Assembly (NCBI GenBank): GCA_027315005.1
Contig: DAHUZT010000114.1
Location: 62,001-126,000 of the forward strand
Direction: 5' to 3'
Length of the DNA stretch: 64,000 nt
From: Acidimicrobiaceae bacterium
GTDB lineage: Bacteria > Actinomycetota > Acidimicrobiia > Acidimicrobiales > RAAP-2
The notes beneath the pieces are model-generated. The model worked only from the letters and a program-made list of their open reading frames with translations, was not told the DNA's origin and ran no database searches. Shown one piece after another: positions 57,701 to 64,000 of the stretch; within the stretch, counting starts at the first letter, position 1; each line of letters begins with the position of its first letter. The position numbers were made by a program, and so were the translations under genes.

Positions 57701-58441
57701 GTGGAGTACTCCGACCTGATCGACGCTGCGGAGGGCGAGACCGACACCCTGATGCTCGCCATCGAGTCCGGGGAGCTCGACGACGTGGTACCGACCTGCT
57801 CCGAGTGGGAGATCGCCGATCTGGCCCGGCACGTGGGTGACTTCTGCGGATTCTGGACCCACGTGCTCTGCGAGGGAACCGGCCGCCCGAAGCCCGAGTT
57901 GGGCGATCCTCCCGAAGACGACCGGCTCCCTGGGTGGACAGCTCAGTGCGCTGGGCATCTGTTCGCCGAACTCCGGGCCACCCCGGCCGAATGCGAAGTC
58001 TGGACCTTCTTCGATGCCGATCAACATGCCCGATTCGTGGCTCGACGCGGCGCACACGAGCTCGCCGTTCACCGCACCGATGCCCAGTGGGCGCACGGCG
58101 CGGTCGATCCCATCGGTGCAGAGCTCGCCGCTGACGGGATAGACGAAGTCCTAGACGTGCTGGTGAACGCTCGCGGTGACCGCAGTCCGGGCACAGGAAG
58201 GGTGATGACGCTTCGCTCGTCCGATCTCGGGTCGCAGTGGTTCATCACCCTCGATCGGGACCACGTCGCTGTGGAACGACGATCAGAGGACGACACTCCG
58301 CTCGAGGGAAGCAACCTGGTCGTGACGGGTACTGCGTCCGACCTCGAGCTCACCCTCTACCATCGGCCGACCTTGAGCCCGGTCGATGTGCACGGTGACT
58401 ACACCGTCCTCGAGGAGTGGCATCGCAGGTTCACCTTCTGA
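57701..58441 (+). CDS. Maleylpyruvate isomerase/MDMPI-type (DinB-like, mycothiol-associated) family protein
   Basis: VPTCSEWEIADLARHVGDFCGFW...CEVWTFFDADQHARFVARRGAHELAVHRTDAQ. Confidence 0.8.
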   Translation: MEYSDLIDAAEGETDTLMLAIESGELDDVVPTCSEWEIADLARHVGDFCGFWTHVLCEGTGRPKPELGDPPEDDRLPGWTAQCAGHLFAELRATPAECEVWTFFDADQHARFVARRGAHELAVHRTDAQWAHGAVDPIGAELAADGIDEVLDVLVNARGDRSPGTGRVMTLRSSDLGSQWFITLDRDHVAVERRSEDDTPLEGSNLVVTGTASDLELTLYHRPTLSPVDVHGDYTVLEEWHRRFTF

Positions 58442-58450
58442 CTGCGTCGA

Positions 58451-59401
58451 TCACCCGGCCCCGGTCTCTGCCGAGTGGCTGAGACCCGCCCGTTCTCCCC
58501 GGACGACGAACTTGGTGGCCATCTTGCGTGACGCCTCGTCGATCATCTCGTCACCGAACATGACCGCGCCGGTCCGATCGTCCTCGGTGGCCTTCCGGTA
58601 CGCCCGGAGGATGTTCCACGCCCGGTCGAACTGCTCCTGGGTGGGCGAGAAGACTTCGTTCAACACTCCAACCTGGTCGGGGGTGAGGGCCCACTTCCCG
58701 TCATACCCGAGGACGCGGGTGCGCTGAGAGAATTCGCGCAGTGCGTCGAGCTCACGGATCTTGAGGACCGGCCCGTCGATGACCTGTAGCCCGTTGGCCC
58801 GGCCCGCCATCAGGATCTTCGAGAAGACGTAGTTGAAATGGTCACCCGGGTACTCCGGAATCGCCACGCCTCCGGTGAGAACGGGCATCTCCATGGATGC
58901 GGCAAAGTCGGCCGGGCCGAAGATGATGGTCTCGAGACGCGGGGACGCCGCGCAGATCTCCTCGACGTTGATCAGCCCGCGGGTGGTCTCGATCTGGGCC
59001 TCGATGCCGACATGGCCGACACTGAGCCCGCACCGTTGCTCGACCTGGCTGAGTAGGAGGTCCAGTGCGACCACCTCGGAGGCCGTCTGCACCTTTGGCA
59101 GCATCAACTCGTCGAGACGCTCGCCGGCGTTGGACACCACCTCGATCACATCCTCGTAGGTCCACTGGGTATCCCATGCGTTGACACGCACGCAGAGCAC
59201 CCGGTCATCCCATGGGAGGTTCTTGATGGCGTCGGCAACCTTCGAGCGCGCCGACTCCTTCTCGAGTGGGGCCACCGAGTCCTCCAGATCGAGGAAGCTC
59301 ATGTCAGCGGGTACGGTCGGGGCCTTGGCCAGAAAGCGCTCGTTCGATCCGGGAGACGACATGCACGAGCGGCGTGGCAGGTTTCGGGAACGTTCGGACA
59401 T
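58451..59401 (-). CDS. HpcH/HpaI aldolase/citrate lyase family, L-malyl-CoA/beta-methylmalyl-CoA lyase-like
   Basis: RRSCMSSPGSNERFLAKAPTVPADMSFLDLEDSVAPLEKESAR...DELMLPKVQTASEVVALDLLL...VGIEAQIETTRGLINVEEICAASPRLETIIFGPADFAASMEMP. ATG at 59401. Confidence 0.92.
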   Translation of the reverse strand: MSERSRNLPRRSCMSSPGSNERFLAKAPTVPADMSFLDLEDSVAPLEKESARSKVADAIKNLPWDDRVLCVRVNAWDTQWTYEDVIEVVSNAGERLDELMLPKVQTASEVVALDLLLSQVEQRCGLSVGHVGIEAQIETTRGLINVEEICAASPRLETIIFGPADFAASMEMPVLTGGVAIPEYPGDHFNYVFSKILMAGRANGLQVIDGPVLKIRELDALREFSQRTRVLGYDGKWALTPDQVGVLNEVFSPTQEQFDRAWNILRAYRKATEDDRTGAVMFGDEMIDEASRKMATKFVVRGERAGLSHSAETGAG

Positions 59402-59741
59402 GACCACATGGTACGACGAGAAGACATTCACCCCAAACGGCACATCGGAATTGAGCGGGGTGTAGTCAAACGGCAGGGATCCGCCAGCGCGAAACGGGGG
59501 CGCACCAGTCTGAGGTTGTTCAACTACCGCAGATGGAGGACCCCCGTGGTGACCGACGTCATCTCTGTTCGAAAGCGCGGCAATCACATCGAGCACAATC
59601 AATATCTCAACAGAGTCAAGCTCCAAATTCTCTACAAGTTTGTCTTCGGGCCAGCTACCGTGGAATCGGCACTCCAGAAGCAGCACCCTGTCTCGTCATC
59701 CCGTGGTGCCTGTCAGTAAACGGTGTGCAACCCGATCGGAT

Positions 59742-59758
59742 AGATCGACGGTCGATCT
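59742..59758. promoter_or_regulatory. 17-bp near-palindrome (8-bp arms, 1-nt spacer) AGATCGAC-G-GTCGATCT in a long intergenic gap; candidate operator
   Basis: Perfect inverted repeat read directly from the sequence; function is inference. Confidence 0.35.
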
Positions 59759-60114
59759 GTTGGATCTCCGAGGCAGAGCGCAGCGGGGATCGCATCAGGC
59801 GCAAAGAGGGCCACAGTCTGGTGCGGGGGTAGACCCGAAACCCTATGGCCGGTGACGGTCGAGCACAGAGGATGTGCGGCTCGAGAAACGTGAACGCTGC
59901 ACTTGTCTTCTGACCCGGACCCAGGCGGGCTCAAGCGAAAATCGCAGTCAAGTGGAATCCGGTGCGATCTCCGGCGATATTTGGAACTGATTCGGCTTCG
60001 TAGGTCAAACATCGTTCAGGGCGCGTCCCAGCCGACGGCGAGGTAGCTGCTCATCATCGACAACTGTTCAAACTCCCAGTTCAGGGCCTTGTCACCTCTC
60101 CGCGCGGCCTCTTC

Positions 60115-61407
60115 CTAACCTCGCTCCGCGTCGGACCGGCCGGCTGTCTCGCTCCCCAGCTGATCGGGGGTCAGCTGCTCGGAGATCAGCCGGTCGAACC
60201 GGGACGGATCGTCCCCGACGAAGCTCCGGCAGAGCGGAAGCCCTTCTACGTAGCAGGTCAGGTAGGCCCTCCATGTCGGATGGGTGAGGAACTCCACGGC
60301 CTTCCGCGCCCGGTCGGGGGACAACAGAGCCCAGTCCGCTAGCTCGTCTGCCACCGTGTCCGGATCGGCTCCGTCCTCGTGCAGCCGGAAGGCGGCGTTC
60401 TGACGGGCCGCACCCAGAGCCTCCGACGCCTCGGCCACCATGGCCACCACGTCCGCGTCGTAGGGAATGCCCAGCGGGCGCAGGTGTTCGGCCACCATCG
60501 GCTCGGGCCTCTGGCCGACTGCGACCTCGAGGCCGAGGTCGGCCAGTCCTTCGGCAAGCAGGCACTGCGGAGTACCGACGAGAAAGATGCTCTCCTCCCA
60601 CCAGTGGCGGATTCGGACCAGTCCCACCTCCTTGCGGGTGTGCTCGGTGTGGTGGCCCGGATAGGACTCGTGCGCGACCAGGTGGGCGAGCCCGGTCGAA
60701 AGGACGGGAAGGTCGGTGTTGACCGCAACTCTGCTCACCAGCCCACCGAGGTAGTAGTTGAAGCCCGACCACGGCTGGCCGTCCACCAGCACGAACTCCA
60801 CCTGCTCCCCCTCCGGCAGTCCGAACAGGCTTCGGGTCCGATCGCGCAGGTCATCGGCCAACGAGGTGATCGCCGCATCGAGCCGGTCGGGGGGAACGGC
60901 CTGGGCCTCGCGCCAGTTGACGAGGCGTTCGACCAACGATCCGGTCCCGGGCAGCACGTCCTCGAGCTGGCGATGAGCGTCCCGGATCGTCTCCTCGGCT
61001 ACCCGGGCGGGACGGATGCCGTAGCAAGCCTCGACCTCGTCGGCGTAACCGATCGGCTCCCCGGCGAGCTTGCGGGCGCTGGTCAACAGCCCGAGCGTCT
61101 GGGCCCGAAGCCAGTGGCGCCGGGAGTATGGGCGACCGCGGCCACCCGGATCCGATCCGGTCGCGCCGTCGAGAGGCTCGCCGGCGTCCAAGTCGGCGAG
61201 CAAGGCCCGAGCCTCGGCGACAAGTCGTTCTGGAGGTCGAAGCGCCTCCGCTCCCACGAGGGCGGCGAATCCGGGAGGTCCGTAGTAGGCATCCACCAGT
61301 CCCTCGATGTGCCGACCGAGCCGCAGGCCCAGCATCAGGTAGCTGACAACCAGGCCTCCGGGCTCATCACCGGCACCGGCACCGCTGCGGGGCACGGGAC
61401 CGGTCAT
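60115..61407 (-). CDS. DUF885 family protein (metallopeptidase-like HESYPGHH motif)
   Basis: LVDAYYGPPGF...YGIRPARVAEETIRDAHRQLEDVLPG...LVAHESYPGHHTEHTRKEVGLV...CLLAEGLADLGLEVAVG. ATG at 61407 proposed. Confidence 0.82.
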   Translation of the reverse strand: MTGPVPRSGAGAGDEPGGLVVSYLMLGLRLGRHIEGLVDAYYGPPGFAALVGAEALRPPERLVAEARALLADLDAGEPLDGATGSDPGGRGRPYSRRHWLRAQTLGLLTSARKLAGEPIGYADEVEACYGIRPARVAEETIRDAHRQLEDVLPGTGSLVERLVNWREAQAVPPDRLDAAITSLADDLRDRTRSLFGLPEGEQVEFVLVDGQPWSGFNYYLGGLVSRVAVNTDLPVLSTGLAHLVAHESYPGHHTEHTRKEVGLVRIRHWWEESIFLVGTPQCLLAEGLADLGLEVAVGQRPEPMVAEHLRPLGIPYDADVVAMVAEASEALGAARQNAAFRLHEDGADPDTVADELADWALLSPDRARKAVEFLTHPTWRAYLTCYVEGLPLCRSFVGDDPSRFDRLISEQLTPDQLGSETAGRSDAERG

Positions 61408-61411
61408 CAGC

Positions 61412-62104
61412 TCATGAGAGGTTCGACCGGAAGAACTCGGTGGCGCGTTCCCAAAGGAGCTCGGCCGATTCGCGATGGTACGCCTCGGGACGGTCCTCGT
61501 TCGCGAAGGCATGCCCGGCGTCGGCATAGATGTGGAGCACGGCGTCCTTGTCCAGACGGGTCAGCTCGCGCTCGAGCTCCCTCGCCGCTTCGGGAGTGAA
61601 GAAATCATCGTGCCCCGCGGCGTGGCACTGCACTTTGGCTTCGAGCCGGCGGTAATCGGGTTGCACGTCGGGCCAGGGGATCAACCCGTAGGCGGGCACC
61701 ACCGCCTTGACCGCGTCCGGCCGTTGGGTGGCGAGGACGAGGGCGAGCCCGCCCCCCATGCAGAAGCCGATCACCCCAACGTGGGATCGGCCGGTGCGCC
61801 GACTCAGCTCGTCAACCGCCCCGCTCAGATCGCGTGACGCGGTGTCCATCTTCAGTGCCATCATCGCCTTGCCCGCATCGTCGGGCTCGGTGAGTGGGAC
61901 GGTGGTCCCGTGGTAGAGATCCGGAGCGAGCGCGGTGAACCCGGCGGCCGCGAAACGATCGCAGGTACGCATGATCTGGTCGACCAATCCCCACCATTCC
62001 TGGAGGACGATGATGCCGGACGTGGATCCGGAACCGCCCTGAGGGACAGCCAGATAAGCCTCCCCGGTGCTCCCATTACTCGGAAATTCGATGCGTTCGC
62101 CCAT
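61412..62104 (-). CDS. Dienelactone hydrolase family protein
   Basis: GIIVLQEWWGLVDQIMRTCDRFAAAGFTALAPDLYHG...VGVIGFCMGGGLALVLAT...HIYADAGHAFANEDRPEAYHRESAELLWERATEFF. ATG at 62104. Confidence 0.93.
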   Translation of the reverse strand: MGERIEFPSNGSTGEAYLAVPQGGSGSTSGIIVLQEWWGLVDQIMRTCDRFAAAGFTALAPDLYHGTTVPLTEPDDAGKAMMALKMDTASRDLSGAVDELSRRTGRSHVGVIGFCMGGGLALVLATQRPDAVKAVVPAYGLIPWPDVQPDYRRLEAKVQCHAAGHDDFFTPEAARELERELTRLDKDAVLHIYADAGHAFANEDRPEAYHRESAELLWERATEFFRSNLS

Positions 62105-62205
62105 GTTTGCGACCATAGTCGGCCGCGACAAGTCCCAGCTCACACACCGGTTGGACACCCAAAGCTTGTGGTCGTGGGCTACATCGACTAGACAGTGGTC
62201 CCGTT

Positions 62206-63426
62206 ATGCCTCGCGCCGAGCACATCTCGACGGTTGGGCCAAACGCCTCCCCCCACCCCCGGAGTCCGTCACGCCGGAAGCTGCGCGCCCTGTTGGCCGT
62301 GGCATGGCTCGTTGGCGTGGCCTCGTCGGTGGTGGTCACGGCGGAGCCGGCCGCCGCCAACCAGATAGCCAGCGACAAGGCCGAAGCATCCGCCATCTCG
62401 GCGAAGCTCCAAGGCATCCAGGCCCAGGAACAGGCACTTTCCGGGCAGGTGGAACAGGCGGATTACCAACTGAGCCAGATCCAGTCGGAGATCTCGGCAA
62501 ACCAGGCCAAGGTGGTGAAGGACCAGGCAGCGGTCGACCGGGACGTGCTTCAGCTCCGGACCGAGGCCATCGCCAGCTACACCAGCAGCGGCGAGAGCAG
62601 CCAGGCGACGGTGATGTTCTCGTCGAACGTCAACGTGTCGGGGATCCGGTCCGAGTACACCTCCATCGCAAACGGAAACGTCACCACCGTCATCGACCGA
62701 CTCCATTCCGCGCAGAGTCAACTCCAGGCGGCGCAGTCGACCCTCAAGCAGCAGTCGAGCCGGGCCGTCGCCACCCGTGACGGCCTCCAGAGCGCCGAGA
62801 ACCAGTCGGCCGCGTTGCTCTCGCAGTACAATGCCACGCTGAACAGCGTGAACTCGCAGATCCAGACCCTGGTGGCCGCCCAGCAGGCCGCCCAACAGCA
62901 GGCGGCGGCGGCTGCGGCGAAAGCGGCGTTCACCGCCCAAGTGGCTGCGTCGCAGCAGGCACAGGCCCGGTCCCAGCCCCGTGCCCAGATACCTACCGGA
63001 AGCGCTGCGGGTGGAGCTGGTGGTGGGGGCGGACCTGCCCCAGGCTCCGGCCCGCTCCCGAGCCTGGCCGGCGGTGCGGCCGGAGCGGTCCAGGCGGCCG
63101 AGTCCCAACTCGGCGTCCCGTACGTCTGGGGTGGTGAAACTCCCGGGGTCGCCTTCGACTGCTCCGGGCTGGTGCAGTGGGCCTACTCCCAGGTCGGGAT
63201 CAGCCTGCCTCGGACCTCCGGAGCCCAGTTCGGTGCCACCATCCAGATCCCGCTGTCCGACATCCAGCCCGGTGACCTGCTCTTCTACGGTCCCGGTGGC
63301 AGCCAGCACGTGGCCATGTACGTCGGTGGCGGCATGATGATCGAGGCGCCGGCGCCAGGCCTCGGAGTGCACATCACCCCGGTGCGCACGGGCGCTGGTT
63401 TCGCCGGGGTCGGCCGGGTCCAGTAG
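62206..63426 (+). CDS. Secreted NlpC/P60 (C40) cell-wall hydrolase with N-terminal coiled-coil
   Basis: Signal peptide; coiled-coil QLSQIQSEISANQAKVVKDQ...; LGVPYVWGGETPGVAFDCSGLVQWAYSQVGISLPRTSGAQF...PGDLLFYGPGGSQHVAMYVGGGMMIEAP. Confidence 0.94.
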   Translation: MPRAEHISTVGPNASPHPRSPSRRKLRALLAVAWLVGVASSVVVTAEPAAANQIASDKAEASAISAKLQGIQAQEQALSGQVEQADYQLSQIQSEISANQAKVVKDQAAVDRDVLQLRTEAIASYTSSGESSQATVMFSSNVNVSGIRSEYTSIANGNVTTVIDRLHSAQSQLQAAQSTLKQQSSRAVATRDGLQSAENQSAALLSQYNATLNSVNSQIQTLVAAQQAAQQQAAAAAAKAAFTAQVAASQQAQARSQPRAQIPTGSAAGGAGGGGGPAPGSGPLPSLAGGAAGAVQAAESQLGVPYVWGGETPGVAFDCSGLVQWAYSQVGISLPRTSGAQFGATIQIPLSDIQPGDLLFYGPGGSQHVAMYVGGGMMIEAPAPGLGVHITPVRTGAGFAGVGRVQ

Positions 63427-63596
63427 ACCCGTCGATCCGGACACCGGTGGGTCCAGCGGGGCCGGCAGAGGATGCACCTGCGTGGCGCCCTCACCCCGTC
63501 TGAGTGCTGGTGCATACTGGGTGAGCCCCGATCGGCTCCGGTGCACTCCGGCACCCATCGGACCGGGTCCGCCATCCCCATGAGAGCGCGCACGCC

Positions 63597-64000
63597 ATGA
63601 GACCGATCCCCGTCGCCTTCCACATCTGGTTCCTCGAGGTCCACACCTACGGGATCGGCCTTGCCCTCACCTTCTGGTTCGGGCTGCGCTACACCGAACG
63701 TCGTCTTCGCCGGTCGGGATACTCCTGGCAGTGGGTGACGGCCATGTTCGTCTGGGTCATCGTTGCAGCCATCGTTGGCGCACGCGCGATGCACGTCCTG
63801 GCCAACCTGTCGTATTACTCGCACAACCCCGCTCAGATCATCGCCATCTGGCAGGGTGGCCTGTCATCCTTCGGGGGCCTCATGCTCGGCGTCCCGACCG
63901 CAATCGTGATCACCCGGCGGCGCTGCCCAGAGCTGTCCATCCTGCGTTTCGCCGACCTGATGGCACCGGTGCTCATGGCTTGCTGGGGGATCGGTCGGCT
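63597..64000 (+). CDS. lgt: Prolipoprotein diacylglyceryl transferase, N-terminal part (truncated at window end)
   Basis: MRPIPVAFHIWFLEVHTYGIGLALTFWFGLRYTERRLRRSGY...ARAMHVLANLSYYSHNPAQIIAIWQGGLSSFGGLMLGVPTAIVI. Confidence 0.85.
   Translation, partial: MRPIPVAFHIWFLEVHTYGIGLALTFWFGLRYTERRLRRSGYSWQWVTAMFVWVIVAAIVGARAMHVLANLSYYSHNPAQIIAIWQGGLSSFGGLMLGVPTAIVITRRRCPELSILRFADLMAPVLMACWGIGR

Noticed and set aside
56265-57719. 484-aa out-of-frame ORF within the methylsuccinyl-CoA dehydrogenase-like gene
   Set aside because: Arg/Gly/Pro-rich frame-shifted translation with no domain; the correct frame has a full ACAD.
59533-59832. Small ORFs in the long intergenic gap
   Set aside because: No domain-like sequence and no codon bias visible by eye; more likely spurious.
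62269-63558. 429-aa minus ORF antisense to the NlpC/P60 gene
   Set aside because: Repeat-like Leu/Gly/Arg composition from antisense reading; sense strand has a clear C40 domain.

Overview
This is a gene-dense, high-GC 64 kb chromosomal window that looks actinobacterial, possibly Acidimicrobiia-like; the taxonomy is an inference. I saw no rRNA, tRNA, CRISPR array, phage or transposase genes. Most of it is core metabolism. Recognisable genes include rhodanese-ThiF (MoeZ/MoeB-like), gpsA, pepA, PduO-type cobalamin adenosyltransferase, metH, an E2/E3 plus lipoate-synthesis operon, an ABC-2 exporter, rnhA, homodimeric-type aceE, thiE, a glycogen-debranching-like enzyme, oligopeptidase B, mutY, an NlpC/P60 protein and lgt (truncated by the window end). 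The observations most worth a second look are: (1) a split SUF Fe-S assembly locus with TWO divergent sufC paralogs (30.3 kb + strand and 37.1 kb - strand), a Rieske protein inside the sufD operon, a small four-Cys protein behind sufB, and a PAS-GGDEF-EAL gene embedded in the locus; (2) a single-ORF LipB-LipA fusion retaining both sets of catalytic motifs; (3) an ethylmalonyl-CoA-pathway-like cluster (mesaconyl-CoA hydratase-like MaoC, methylsuccinyl-CoA dehydrogenase-like, malyl-CoA lyase-like); (4) a large secreted protein combining six propeller-like repeats, a beta-helix region and Ig-like domains; (5) a mutY frame with no ATG/GTG/TTG start upstream of its conserved N-terminus; (6) several small coding or junction tandem repeats, including one where the rnhA stop codon lies inside a repeat array. 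All calls come from reading the sequence and supplied translations; no database search was run.
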